From NCBI GenBank assembly GCA_902495305.1, contig CABUWG010000049.1, forward strand, positions 1 to 13,363: a DNA stretch of 13,363 nucleotides, read 5' to 3'. The translations under genes and the position numbers were made by a program. Shown piece after piece: positions 6,601 to 13,363 of this stretch (position 1 is its first letter; the number at the start of each line of letters is the position of its first letter). Source of the DNA: an uncultured Pseudomonadota bacterium. GTDB lineage: Bacteria > Pseudomonadota > Alphaproteobacteria > RF32 > CAG-239. The notes under the pieces were generated by a model that had not been told where the DNA came from, ran no database searches, and saw nothing but the letters and a program-made list of their open reading frames with translations.

Positions 6601-7127
6601 TTGCGTTGTATGAGCATATGCTGGAAGAAGAAATCCGCCGCCTGAAAGCCGGAGAGGAAGAAGAAAAGGCTCAGGGCATCAGCGATTGGGCGCCGCAGAT
6701 TACGACCGGCATTCCGATTATGATTCCGGAAAGTTATGTGCGCGATTTGGGCGTGCGGCTCGGGTTGTATAAGCGAATCGGCGAGATTAAGGATAAGAAC
6801 GGCATTATTGACATGCGCGAGGAATTGACCGACCGTTTCGGGAAACTGCCCGATGAGGTTGATAATCTGTTGAAGACCGTGGAGATTAAAATTTTGTGCC
6901 GAGAAGCGAATATTGAAAAAATTGATGCCGGAGCAAAAGGTTTTCTGATTACGTTCCGCAATAATGTTTTTGCCAGACCGGAGGCGTTGATTGAGTTTAT
7001 CAACCGGCAGTTCGGGGCAATCAAAATTCGTCCCGATCAGAAGCTTTTTGTGGAGAAAAATCTGGAAAGCTATGTGACCCGCATTGAGACAATCAAATCT
7101 TATGTTGCCAAGATTGCTGCTCTATGA
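3663..7127 (+). CDS. mfd: Transcription-repair coupling factor Mfd
   Basis: ATP-driven translocase that pushes RNA polymerase stalled at DNA damage off the template and recruits UvrA for nucleotide excision repair. The 1154 residues are close to the E. coli length. The UvrB-like N-terminal module begins with the RFPAWDTVPYDRVSPN stretch (64-79). The RNA-polymerase-interacting domain is centred on LVVHIEHGIGKFLGLENI (491-508) and FVPVENIDVISRYG (529-542). The RecG-like motor follows: Walker A GDVGFGKT (636-643), DEEQ box (737-740), TATPIPRT (763-770), STTIIESGIDMP (875-886) and motif VI QLKGRVGR (906-913). The translocation signature DMDIRGSGNILGEEQSGH (957-974) and the C-terminal TRCF domain, which masks UvrA binding, complete it. 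Intact. In many alphaproteobacteria a small sdhE gene sits between recG and mfd; none is present here. Confidence 0.98.
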   Translation: MKKDIEALKGKTVSAVAEGYDALLLSELVKTSDKDILYILSDGVELAKTADVLETIAPDAEILRFPAWDTVPYDRVSPNVNIVAQRIETLAALAVNPASKKPRIVVTSAGALMQKLPPAKIFLNSRKEVVVGKTLDFNAFLHYANINGYNRVEQVIEPGEYAVRGDIIDIFPVGTEEPLRIDLFGDEVERIRTFDAMNQRTTGELKSYGFKVMSEVILDANTIKSFRGKYREAFGAAFKDDEIYEAVSNGKKHLGMENWLPFFYDEALPSLFDYMPAAYVISGKNLEDALHAKAESIVDYYQARLDALSIKSAAEEDVYRPVRPDLLYLKPEEIKDILRRREGIVFNPLYLPEDGSVVNAGVLPARDFAHNKNINARQVYEELKSYLAENKKLRRIVCCYSEGSRERVFSLMSEYGLEDLVFADSWEEAVKKAKSHVVLTVMNLAHGFRGDGFCLISEQDILGERQNRRVAKKVTAKDFIADVSSLSVGELVVHIEHGIGKFLGLENIVAGGAPHDCLKILYANDAKLFVPVENIDVISRYGIEDDNIQLDTIGGLAWQAKKARVKQRIRDIAEKLIKIAAERHLKKAENFVPPQGLYDEFCAKFPYNETDDQMNAISDVLQDLNCGIPMDRLVCGDVGFGKTEVALRAAFAVAASGAQVALIVPTTLLARQHYYNFKKRMEGFPVRVRMLSRLVTPKEAKEVKEGLKNGSIEIVIGTHALLAKDLEFCNLGLLIIDEEQHFGVAHKEKLKQIKSDVHVLTLTATPIPRTLQLSLTGVKQLSIISTPPVDRLAARTFVMPFDKVMIKEAIYREKFRGGQTFFVCPRVSDIFGVEKELRELVPDVKILVAHGQMPVKQLESVMTDFADGKADILLSTTIIESGIDMPTVNTMIIHRSDMFGLAQLYQLKGRVGRAKLRGYCYFTVPKQKRLNPIAERRLNILQALDTLGAGFSLASHDMDIRGSGNILGEEQSGHIKEVGIALYEHMLEEEIRRLKAGEEEEKAQGISDWAPQITTGIPIMIPESYVRDLGVRLGLYKRIGEIKDKNGIIDMREELTDRFGKLPDEVDNLLKTVEIKILCREANIEKIDAGAKGFLITFRNNVFARPEALIEFINRQFGAIKIRPDQKLFVEKNLESYVTRIETIKSYVAKIAAL

Positions 7128-7233
7128 GCCCGCATTTCAGTTGTAGGCCGTATGCCATGAGCATCTTGCTGCTGATGACTGGAAAAGGGAACTTGAATAA
7201 TTGAAAGCAACATAAAAATGAGAAAGGTAATAT

Positions 7234-7264
7234 AAAAAACGCCTCGTTATTTAACGAGGCGTTT
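7234..7264 (-). terminator. Terminator of the pta-ackA operon
   Basis: A 12-bp stem (AAACGCCTCGTT 7237-7248 with AACGAGGCGTTT 7253-7264) has a tetraloop. On the minus strand it begins 24 bases after the ackA stop and is followed by a U-rich run (TTTTTTATATT counting the stem end), so ackA is the main user. The plus-strand tail (GTTTGTTG) is weaker but may also end mfd. The 7128-7233 part of this spacer shows no supportable gene. Confidence 0.8.
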
Positions 7265-7288
7265 GTTGTCAAGTCGGTTTTGGTTGTT

Positions 7289-8491
7289 TCAAGCCACTTT
7301 ATTGTTCAGTTCTTTGGCAACCAGATTTTTGGTATCGCGGGCAATAACCAATTCTTCATTGGTCGGGATTACAAAAGCCTTAACTTTAGAGTTCGGGGTT
7401 GTAATCATATTTTGTTCGCCGCGGATGTTGTTCTTTTCATCATCAATTTCAATTCCCAGATATTTCAGGTTGTTCAAAACCTTGCTGCGGACAATCGGGG
7501 AATTTTCGCCAACGCCGGCCGTGAAGATAATGGCATCGACGCCACCCATGGCTGCAATGTAACTGCCGATGAATTTGGTGATGGTATAAACATAAGCTTC
7601 CAGAGCGTCAATGGCACGCGGATTACCTTTCAGATATTCGGCTTCAACGTCGCGCATGTCGCTGTAACCGGCCAGCCCCTGCATACCGCTTTGTTTGTTC
7701 ATCAGCGTGTTGACTTCATCTGCCGTTTTGTTCTGGTATTTCATGATATGCAACGGAATATACGGGTCCATATCGCCGGTGCGGGTGCCCATGATAATGC
7801 CGCCAAGCGGCGTGAAGCCCATGGAGGTATCAACGCAAACACCGTTGTCTACGGCTGAAATGGAAGCGCCGCTGCCGATGTGGCAGGTGATAAATTTGCC
7901 TTTGCGGCCCAAAATTTTGGCAGCTTCTTCGGCAACATACTGGTGTGATGTGCCGTGAGCGCCGTATTTGCGGATTTTATGCTGGGTGTATTGTTCCAGC
8001 GGCAGTCCGTACAGAAAAGCTTTTTTGGGCATGGTTTGGTGGAAAGCCGTATCAAAGGTCACGACTTGCGGCGTTTGCGGCAAGGCCTTTTGAACGGCGC
8101 GGATGCCCAAAACGGCTGCCGGATTGTGTAACGGTGCCAGAATGGACAGGTCTTCGATTTCTTTAATAACTTTTTCATCAACCAGCGTTGATTTTTTGAA
8201 AGTTTCTCCACCATGAACAACGCGGTGTCCGACGGCTTTGATGTCTTCCAGGCTGTCAATCACGCCGTCCAGCAGCAAGGCAAAAACTTCTCTTAATGCT
8301 TCGTTGTGAGATGGCAGGTTGACATCAACCGTTCTTTTTTCGCCATTGGCATATTTGATGCCGACAAAAGAGCCGGGGATGCCGATACGTTCGGCGTTGC
8401 CTTTGGCTATGACGTTATATTTATCGCCTTCTACATCAAACAACTGATATTTGAGGGTGGACGAACCGGAGTTGAGTACTAAAATTTTCAT
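7289..8491 (-). CDS. ackA: Acetate kinase
   Basis: Converts acetyl phosphate and ADP to acetate and ATP in the cytoplasm, the energy-yielding step of acetate fermentation; reversible for acetate uptake. At 400 residues it has normal length. The first ASKHA strand holds LNSGSSTLKYQL (6-17) with Asn7. Other landmarks: GHRVVHGG (88-95) with Arg90, TFDTAFH (145-151) with the catalytic Asp147, AHGTSH (178-183) with His179, GGIIMGTRTGDMDP (230-243) with the catalytic Arg237, FTAGVGENSP (323-332), and Glu380 in TNEE near the end. These correspond to known active-site residues of Methanosarcina AckA. It starts 12 bases after pta, and its SD AAAGGA overlaps the pta stop codon, so translation is probably coupled. 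A strong terminator follows. Confidence 0.98.
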   Translation of the reverse strand: MKILVLNSGSSTLKYQLFDVEGDKYNVIAKGNAERIGIPGSFVGIKYANGEKRTVDVNLPSHNEALREVFALLLDGVIDSLEDIKAVGHRVVHGGETFKKSTLVDEKVIKEIEDLSILAPLHNPAAVLGIRAVQKALPQTPQVVTFDTAFHQTMPKKAFLYGLPLEQYTQHKIRKYGAHGTSHQYVAEEAAKILGRKGKFITCHIGSGASISAVDNGVCVDTSMGFTPLGGIIMGTRTGDMDPYIPLHIMKYQNKTADEVNTLMNKQSGMQGLAGYSDMRDVEAEYLKGNPRAIDALEAYVYTITKFIGSYIAAMGGVDAIIFTAGVGENSPIVRSKVLNNLKYLGIEIDDEKNNIRGEQNMITTPNSKVKAFVIPTNEELVIARDTKNLVAKELNNKVA

Positions 8492-8503
8492 TCAATTGAT
8501 CCT

Positions 8504-9508
8504 TTATTTTTTGACAGTTTGCAAAACGGTAATGGCGACAACGCTGACAATGTCTTCGGCAAAGCAGCCGCGGGACAAGTCATTAATCGGTGCGTTCAGC
8601 CCCTGCAGCATCGGGCCGTAAGCTTCGGCTCCGCCAAGGCGCTGCATTAATTTGTAAGAAATGTTTCCGGCATCGAGGTTTGGGAAAATCAAAACATTGG
8701 CGTGGCCGGCAACTTCGCTTCCCGGTGCCTTTTTGGCGGCGACCACCGGAGCCAGAGCGGCATCGGCCTGCATTTCGCCGTCGAGTTTGACATTTTTGCC
8801 GGCAAATTCCTGTGCGACCATTTCTTTGGCCATTTTAACAGCTCTTTGAACCTTCTCGACAGACTCGCCTTTGCCTGACCCGTAAGTTGAATAAGACAGC
8901 ATGGCGACATTGGGTTCAATATCAAATTGTAAAGCACTTTCAATGCTTTCCATGGCAATATCGGCCATTTCTTTGTCGGTGGGGTTTAAGGTGATGGCGC
9001 AGTCAGAGAAAATATACGGTTTGTCGTCGCGCACCATGATAAAGAAAGAAGATACGCCGCGGTCTTTGCGGGCGGATTTGATAATCTGCAAGGCAGGGCG
9101 GACGGTATCGGCCGTTGAGTGATTGGCACCGGAAACCATGCCGTCGGCGTCACCGTTTTTGACCATGAGCGTGCCGAAGTAATTGTGGTTCAGCGCTGTT
9201 TTGCGGGCGTCTTCTTCGCTCATGCCTTTGTCTTTGCGCAGGTTGTACAGCAAGTCGGCATAAACGGCGAGTTTTTGGGATTTGGACGGGTCAATCAGGG
9301 TGATGCCGTCCAAACTCCAGTTGTTTTTGGCAAAATAAGCGCTTATTTCTTCAACTTTGCCGAGGATAACCAGTTCAGCAATTTTTTCTTCCCGAATAAG
9401 GTGAGCGGCTTTTAAGACGCGTTCGTCTTCGCCTTCCGGCAAAACAATGGTTTTGTGGTGCTGGCGGGCTTTTGCAATCAGGCCGCCGATATAAGAATCT
9501 TTCTGCAT
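8504..9508 (-). CDS. pta: Phosphate acetyltransferase (short, single-domain type)
   Basis: Transfers acetyl from acetyl-CoA to phosphate, giving acetyl phosphate for AckA. The 334 residues make only the catalytic PTA_PTB domain, without the N-terminal DRTGG/BioD-like regulatory part of the long E. coli enzyme. Signature stretches are VLPEGEDERVLKAA (22-35), NGDADGMVSGANHSTADTVRP (118-138), YSTYGSGKG (206-214), FPNLDAGNISYKL (275-287) and LNAPINDLSRG (304-314); Ser312, Arg313 and Asp319 line up with catalytic residues known in the Methanosarcina enzyme. The ATG at 9508 follows the SD AAGGGA at about 8 bases. It is first gene of the pta-ackA operon and divergent from ndk across 182 AT-rich bases. 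EutD-like Ptas are similar, but the ackA partner settles the role. Confidence 0.97.
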   Translation of the reverse strand: MQKDSYIGGLIAKARQHHKTIVLPEGEDERVLKAAHLIREEKIAELVILGKVEEISAYFAKNNWSLDGITLIDPSKSQKLAVYADLLYNLRKDKGMSEEDARKTALNHNYFGTLMVKNGDADGMVSGANHSTADTVRPALQIIKSARKDRGVSSFFIMVRDDKPYIFSDCAITLNPTDKEMADIAMESIESALQFDIEPNVAMLSYSTYGSGKGESVEKVQRAVKMAKEMVAQEFAGKNVKLDGEMQADAALAPVVAAKKAPGSEVAGHANVLIFPNLDAGNISYKLMQRLGGAEAYGPMLQGLNAPINDLSRGCFAEDIVSVVAITVLQTVKK

Positions 9509-9546
9509 CGTTCTTGTCCCTTGGTTATGTTTTTTATGAATTTTTT

Positions 9547-9574
9547 TTTATCTGTTTACTCTCTTATTTTTCAA
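9547..9574 (-). promoter_or_regulatory. Possible pta-ackA promoter
   Basis: On the minus strand TTGAAA (9574-9569), 16 bases, then GATAAA (9552-9547). The -35 box is good, the -10 only 4 of 6. It is the best pair I found upstream of pta, but AT-rich DNA gives such matches readily. Confidence 0.3.
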
Positions 9575-9621
9575 AAGTCTATTAAAATTATAAAATCTTT
9601 GGAAAATATATTATAAAAAAA

Positions 9622-9649
9622 TTGCTTATTTGGAATAATGTACTAAAAT
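9622..9649 (+). promoter_or_regulatory. Possible ndk promoter
   Basis: TTGCTT (9622-9627), 16 bases, TAAAAT (9644-9649), with the start expected about 35 bases before the ndk ATG. The -10 box is 5 of 6, the -35 only 3 of 6. It would serve ndk and probably the two genes behind it. Confidence 0.35.
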
Positions 9650-9690
9650 GAGCGTCAACTGAAATACTATTTGACTGAAGAGGAAGAATT

Positions 9691-10107
9691 ATGGAAAGAA
9701 CGTTATCTATTATCAAACCTGATGCGACAACACGGAATATTACCGGAAAAGTCAATGCCATGATTGAAGATGCCGGGCTTAAAATCATTGCCCAGAAACG
9801 AATCCTGCTTTCCAAAGAACAAGCAGAGGAGTTTTATGGCGAGCATAAGGGAAAGGTTTTCTTTCCGAGCCTGGTGGAGATTATGACTTCGGCACCGGTG
9901 GTGGTTCAGGTGTTGGAAGCCGAAGACGCAGTAGCGCGTTATCGCAAAATTATGGGGGCGACGAATCCGGCCGTAGCGGAAGAAGGGACAATCCGCAAAA
10001 CTTTTGCTTTGTCAATTGATAAAAACACGGTTCACGGGTCAGATTCTCTGGAAAGCGCCGAAAGGGAAATCAGTTTCTTTTTCAGCCGTATAGAAATTTT
10101 CGGATAG
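9691..10107 (+). CDS. ndk: Nucleoside diphosphate kinase
   Basis: Transfers the gamma-phosphate of ATP to other NDPs through a phosphohistidine intermediate, keeping NTP and dNTP pools balanced. The 138 residues are the normal bacterial length. ERTLSIIKPDAT (2-13) holds the conserved Lys9. RKIMGATNP (85-93) and EGTIRKTFA (98-106) form the nucleotide site with Arg102. The active-site motif NTVHGSDS (112-119) carries the catalytic His115. The SD GAGGAAG lies about 7 bases before the ATG. Its stop overlaps the SD of the next gene, pointing to an operon with the DUF2066 protein. Confidence 0.98.
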   Translation: MERTLSIIKPDATTRNITGKVNAMIEDAGLKIIAQKRILLSKEQAEEFYGEHKGKVFFPSLVEIMTSAPVVVQVLEAEDAVARYRKIMGATNPAVAEEGTIRKTFALSIDKNTVHGSDSLESAEREISFFFSRIEIFG

Positions 10108-10117
10108 GAGCAGGGAT

Positions 10118-11164
10118 TTGCGGCACTTATGGCTGGTTATGCTGGTTTGTCTGGCTTTTTTTGTACGTCCCGTTGCGGCGGCGGATTTGTATGCCGTTGA
10201 GGTTCTGGCGGATGTGACGGATGTTAATGCCTCGGTTGCGCGGGAAAAAGCCATGGCGGCGGCTAACCGTCAGGCTTTTGAACTGGTTTTGAAAAAAATT
10301 ACGACGCTGGAGCATGTGGCGCAGATTATGACGCTGAATGACAATCAGATTTTGAACTTTATCAAAGAAGTTTCCGTTTTGTCGGAAAAGTCTTCCAACG
10401 TGCGGTATATCGCCGAATTGCGGGTTAAGCTGAATGAAGCGGTGGTCAAACGTTATATGTCTGAAAAACAAATTCCGTTTATGGTGGACAAGGCGGCGAA
10501 CGTTCTGGTTATTCCGGTATATCGCAAAGCTCCGGCCATGCCTGCGGAATTGTGGGAAGAAGATAATCTCTGGCGCAAAAGCTGGGAGAAAAATACGGCT
10601 TCGGAAGGCATGGCGGAGTTTGTAACTCTTGACGCCTCGGCGCAGAATGTTGAGGCGGTTGATGCCGAGAAAGCGTTAAGTCTGGATACGCGGTTGCTGG
10701 GGTGGCTGGCACGACAGAGCAGAGCCAGTGACGTTTTTGTTTTGGAAGCCGTTGTTGCCGACGGCATGGACGTGCGTATTTATTCGCCGGAGGGCGGGTT
10801 GCTGGAAACGGTTCATGTTGACGGCAGCGCCGATGATGAGGCTTTGTTTGATGAAGCTGTCCGTCGGGTGAAGAGCCGGATTGCCGCACGCATTAAAAGC
10901 CAGAATATTGCCGAGGCGCAAAAGCAGACAGAAATAACCGTTCTGTTTATGTATCAGAAAATTCGGGAATGGTTGGATTTGCAAAAACAACTGTCTGATA
11001 TTCCGTATGTCAAAAAAGTGCAGGAAGAGGCCATCGGGGACGGAAAAACCCAGTTTAAGCTGGTCTTTTCCGGCAGTATTGCACGTTTGAATCAGGCTTT
11101 GGCGCAAAAGCTTTTTGTGCTGAATAATCACGGTGATTTTTACGTTATTGAATCTCTTTACTAA
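10118..11164 (+). CDS. Secreted DUF2066 family protein
   Basis: Envelope protein of unknown function. A signal peptide is clear: MRHLWLVMLVCLAFFVRPVAAAD, written in parts as the basic start (MRH), a hydrophobic core (residues 4-16) and an AAA cleavage site before Asp23. The family is recognised from the conserved early region, DLYAVEVLADVTD followed by ASVAREKAMAAANRQAFELVL, and from its position just before an AI-2E-type permease, an arrangement known in Proteobacteria. The rest is alpha/beta without catalytic motifs I can name. The start is TTG at 10118, chosen because AGGAG (10106-10110) sits 7 bases upstream and because it gives a whole signal peptide; the next in-frame ATG (10139) would cut into it. 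That SD overlaps the ndk stop, so translation is likely coupled. Confidence in the DUF2066 label is good; function is open. Confidence 0.85.
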   Translation: MRHLWLVMLVCLAFFVRPVAAADLYAVEVLADVTDVNASVAREKAMAAANRQAFELVLKKITTLEHVAQIMTLNDNQILNFIKEVSVLSEKSSNVRYIAELRVKLNEAVVKRYMSEKQIPFMVDKAANVLVIPVYRKAPAMPAELWEEDNLWRKSWEKNTASEGMAEFVTLDASAQNVEAVDAEKALSLDTRLLGWLARQSRASDVFVLEAVVADGMDVRIYSPEGGLLETVHVDGSADDEALFDEAVRRVKSRIAARIKSQNIAEAQKQTEITVLFMYQKIREWLDLQKQLSDIPYVKKVQEEAIGDGKTQFKLVFSGSIARLNQALAQKLFVLNNHGDFYVIESLY

Positions 11165-11175
11165 AAGGTGAAAGC

Positions 11176-12243
11176 ATGGCTGTTTATTATTCCAAAGAAA
11201 ACCGCAACTGGATGTTTTGGCTGGTGTTGCTGGCTTTGTTTTGTGTTTGTATTTATGTTTTGCGTTCGGTTTTGCTGCCTTTTGTCGCCGGCATTATCAT
11301 CGGCTATTTGCTGGATCCGTTTGCAACCCGTTTTCAAAAATGGGGAATGAGCCGGACATGGGCAACGGTGTCGGTCATGCTTCTGGTGGTGATCTTTTTG
11401 GTGCCGGCATTGATTTTGCTGGTAAGCGTGATTGATGAGCAGATCGGGCGTTTTGTAACGGCTTTACCGCAATATGCCGCTTCGCTGGCGCAAAAACTTG
11501 AGCCGGTTCTCGTTGATTTGAAAGATAATTTTCCGGGGCTGGATCCGGATAAAATCAGAGAATATCTGCGCAGCAATTTTGCTAACGGCGTGAAAATCGT
11601 GTTAGCGATTGTCCGCAAGCTTGTGACTTCCGGTTTTGCCTTTTTTAACTTGTTGTCGTTGTTACTGATTACGCCGGTTGTGGCTTTTTATATGCTGCGT
11701 GACTGGCATCGGTTTCTGGATAAGGTCGACAGTCTGCTGCCGAAGCTGTATAAAAAATCTATCCGGCAGATGGCTAAGGAGATTAACAGCATTTTGGCAG
11801 GATTTATTCGCGGACAGCTCAGCGTATGCGTGATTTTGGGGACGTTTTATTCTCTCGGATTATATTTTGTGGGATTGGAACTCGGCGTTTTGGTCGGCTT
11901 TCTGGCCGGTCTGATTTCGTTTATCCCGTATGTCGGCAGTATATCCGGTTTTGTGGTCAGTCTGGCAATTGCTTTTGCGCAGTTTGATACGATCGGGCCG
12001 GTGTTGCAGGTTGTGGCCGTGTTTATGGTCGGGCAGTTTATTGAAGGCAATTTCCTGACACCGAAACTGGTTGGCGATAATGTCGGACTGCATCCGGTAT
12101 GGGTGATGTTTGCCTTGCTTGCCGGCGGTGTTCTGCTGGGCTTTCTCGGCCTGATGATTGCGGTTCCGGTTGCTGCGATTATCGGCGTGCTTGTCCGCCA
12201 TGCCATTGAGAATTATAAAAAGAGTTCTCTTTATTTGGAATAA
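11176..12243 (+). CDS. AI-2E family transporter (PerM/YdgG-like permease)
   Basis: Polytopic inner-membrane protein of the UPF0118/AI-2E exporter family. Members have been linked to autoinducer-2 export or to Na+/H+ antiport, but most have no proven substrate. At 355 residues it has family length. Two hydrophobic hairpin segments open the protein (about 14-45 and 62-86), then a soluble helical region (about 87-150), then further membrane segments (about 152-174, 212-266, 275-290, 308-340). The family signature is plain: GLISFIPYVGSISG (245-258) and FIEGNFLTPKLVGDNVGLHP (288-307). The ATG follows an AAGGTG SD and starts 11 bases after the DUF2066 gene, so the two are probably co-transcribed. 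In several alphaproteobacteria the DnaA-related hdaA follows this gene; here a terminator and a convergent gene follow instead. I would not infer quorum sensing from the family name. Confidence 0.93.
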   Translation: MAVYYSKENRNWMFWLVLLALFCVCIYVLRSVLLPFVAGIIIGYLLDPFATRFQKWGMSRTWATVSVMLLVVIFLVPALILLVSVIDEQIGRFVTALPQYAASLAQKLEPVLVDLKDNFPGLDPDKIREYLRSNFANGVKIVLAIVRKLVTSGFAFFNLLSLLLITPVVAFYMLRDWHRFLDKVDSLLPKLYKKSIRQMAKEINSILAGFIRGQLSVCVILGTFYSLGLYFVGLELGVLVGFLAGLISFIPYVGSISGFVVSLAIAFAQFDTIGPVLQVVAVFMVGQFIEGNFLTPKLVGDNVGLHPVWVMFALLAGGVLLGFLGLMIAVPVAAIIGVLVRHAIENYKKSSLYLE

Positions 12244-12246
12244 GAA

Positions 12247-12273
12247 AATCCCCGCGTTGTCTTGGCGGGGATT
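12247..12273. terminator. Bidirectional terminator between convergent genes
   Basis: A 9-bp stem, AATCCCCGC (12247-12255) with GCGGGGATT (12265-12273), has a 9-base loop. Plus-strand tail: AAGATTTATTG, weak. Minus-strand tail: TTTTCTTATT, better. It sits 3 bases after the permease stop and about 20 bases after the stop of the convergent Cys-rich gene, so it can serve both. Confidence 0.75.
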
Positions 12274-12294
12274 AAGATTTATTGTATCGTTGGT

Positions 12295-13362
12295 TTATTG
12301 GCATGCATATGAACTATTAAATTTGTCGTAAGTCATGCTTTTAGGGCAGCGGGTGGCTGATTCAGGATCATCCTTAGCCATATCACACCAATCTTGTCGT
12401 GTCCAGCAGGTTTTTGAAATGTGAGTTATGACTTCTCCGTCATATGTATCTTTATAGGTACATTTTAAGAAACATAAATTTCCCGACCATACTGTAGAGA
12501 TAGACTGGCGTGTGAAATATCCGCAGTCATAAGAATGTGAGAATGATGTTAGAGATGAAGGGCAATGTTTTGATGTGTTAGGATCATTCTTAGCATTATC
12601 GCACCAACTTTGTGTTCGCCAGCAGGTACGGGAAATGTGATAGTTCCCTCCGGTATAGTTACATTTTAAGAAGCAAGCCCCGTGATCCCAAACGGTGGAT
12701 ACAGAAGTTCTGGTATAGCTTGCCGGTCCGCAGGATTCACATCTTCTGCAAGTTCCACCGCACCCGTCAGAAACGGTATAGCTGCCGCATGAGCAACTGT
12801 ATTGGTTTGTACAACTAGGCGTGCAACAAGATTGATAAGGATAATAACAAGTCTTTGTTCCGCATCCGTTACGGGTCGAACCGCCGCAGCCGCCGGGGTT
12901 TGACGTTGACGTACCGGACGGACAGTTCATGTTACAGGTGTAATAACAGGTATATTCGCAGCCGTCAGTACCATTCGTGCCATAGGACGAAGATGTCAGA
13001 GAAGTATAGCTCGGGCAACCGGAAGGTTTACAACAAGTCCCGTAAGAAGAATCATAAGAACAGCGTCCGGAGTTTTTTTTGAGCTTTTGACCTGACGGAC
13101 AGGTTTTGGTATAACCGGTATCTTTACAAGCACGGTCATTGTCGGTCTTACAGCCTTTATACAAAGAACCGTAACTCGGACAAGCTTCATTAACATACTG
13201 CGGAATGGAACAAGTTGTGGTGTTATATCCGTTTTGCTGACACCATGTTTTGGCATCGCATTTGAGATAATGGTCGTCACGATTACATTTACCGACCTCG
13301 GCATAATACTGAGGGCATTTACCAGAAGCATAGTAGGTAAAGCCTTTGCTTTCACAAAAGGC
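12295..13362 (-). CDS. Cysteine-rich repeat protein, C-terminal part (5' end outside window)
   Basis: I do not recognise a named family. The frame stays open to the right edge (355 codons visible), so the true start is outside; the TTG at 13164 is only an internal codon. Cysteine makes up about 12% (roughly 42 of 355), with much Ser, Thr, Gly, Tyr and Asn and little aliphatic residue, as in a disulfide-stabilised extracellular protein. The C terminus holds two tandem ~72-residue repeats: each has [ST]xSTVW, CFLKC, HIS[RK]TCW, WCDxAKxDP and CP. A diverged third unit (KCDAKTWC, then TTTC and ACPSYGS) occurs near the right edge. Between them is a region of short Cys-turn motifs: CPSG, CGG, SCSCGSYTVSDGCGGTC. 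No membrane anchor or sorting signal is visible at the C terminus, which ends SSYACQ. The N-terminal signal peptide, if any, is out of view. Surface or adhesion-like role is only a guess. Confidence 0.8.
   Translation of the reverse strand, partial: AFCESKGFTYYASGKCPQYYAEVGKCNRDDHYLKCDAKTWCQQNGYNTTTCSIPQYVNEACPSYGSLYKGCKTDNDRACKDTGYTKTCPSGQKLKKNSGRCSYDSSYGTCCKPSGCPSYTSLTSSSYGTNGTDGCEYTCYYTCNMNCPSGTSTSNPGGCGGSTRNGCGTKTCYYPYQSCCTPSCTNQYSCSCGSYTVSDGCGGTCRRCESCGPASYTRTSVSTVWDHGACFLKCNYTGGNYHISRTCWRTQSWCDNAKNDPNTSKHCPSSLTSFSHSYDCGYFTRQSISTVWSGNLCFLKCTYKDTYDGEVITHISKTCWTRQDWCDMAKDDPESATRCPKSMTYDKFNSSYACQ
12298..12732 (-). repeat. Two tandem ~72-codon repeats in the Cys-rich gene
   Basis: Repeat A is encoded by 12732-12526 and repeat B by 12525-12298. 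At DNA level the same landmarks return with a 216-base period (for example aggatcat at 12364 and 12580), while many other bases differ. Cysteine positions, STVW, CFLKC and WCD are fixed while the surface residues vary, so the copies are old enough to have diverged under constraint rather than a recent duplication. Confidence 0.8.
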
Positions 13363-13363
13363 A

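Noticed and set aside
7157..7204. 15-codon ORF (ATGAGCATC...) between mfd and ackA
   Set aside because: No SD before it and no promoter or terminator of its own; unlike the 20-aa ORF at 1206-1268 nothing supports translation.
11176..12243. Quorum-sensing function for the AI-2E family permease
   Set aside because: The family name covers many permeases of unknown substrate, and there is no luxS or lsr gene here.

Overview
The window looks like a piece of chromosome from a motile, fermentative alphaproteobacterium with moderate GC. A flagellin tail of alphaproteobacterial type, the divergent recG/mfd pair, a DUF2066-permease pair and a pta-ackA operon all fit. I suspect an uncultured, perhaps host-associated, relative of Rhodospirillales. 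That placement is inference from gene content and protein style, not a search.

Layout: (1) 2-832, the 3' part of a flagellin gene on the + strand, cut by the window edge. (2) 833-1491, a 659-base stretch without a large gene but dense in structure. It holds two copies of a direct repeat (about 840-925 and 1066-1170). Between them lies an imperfect palindrome of the 'GTCATTCTGAG...GAAGAATCC' kind with extra copies of its right end. Next comes a 20-codon minus-strand ORF for a very hydrophobic peptide with a perfect Shine-Dalgarno (SD) sequence buried in a hairpin. Divergent from it is a probable small RNA of about 73 nt with a near-consensus promoter and a strong terminator. Together the last two resemble a type I toxin-antitoxin locus, the main new candidate here. 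(3) 1492-7127, recG (-) and mfd (+) transcribed divergently from an 86-base spacer with overlapping promoters. (4) 7289-9508, the pta-ackA operon on the minus strand, closed by a strong terminator. (5) 9691-12243, ndk, a secreted DUF2066 protein with a TTG start, and an AI-2E-family membrane permease, tightly spaced and co-directional. (6) 12295 to the right edge, the C-terminal part of a very cysteine-rich protein with tandem ~72-residue repeats on the minus strand, convergent with the permease and separated from it by a bidirectional terminator.

Functions: recG and mfd handle stalled forks and transcription-coupled repair. Pta and AckA convert acetyl-CoA to acetate with ATP production, which suits fermentative growth. 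Ndk balances nucleoside triphosphates. The permease and DUF2066 protein are envelope proteins of unsettled role. The ends of the window (flagellin, Cys-rich repeat protein) are surface-related or probably so.
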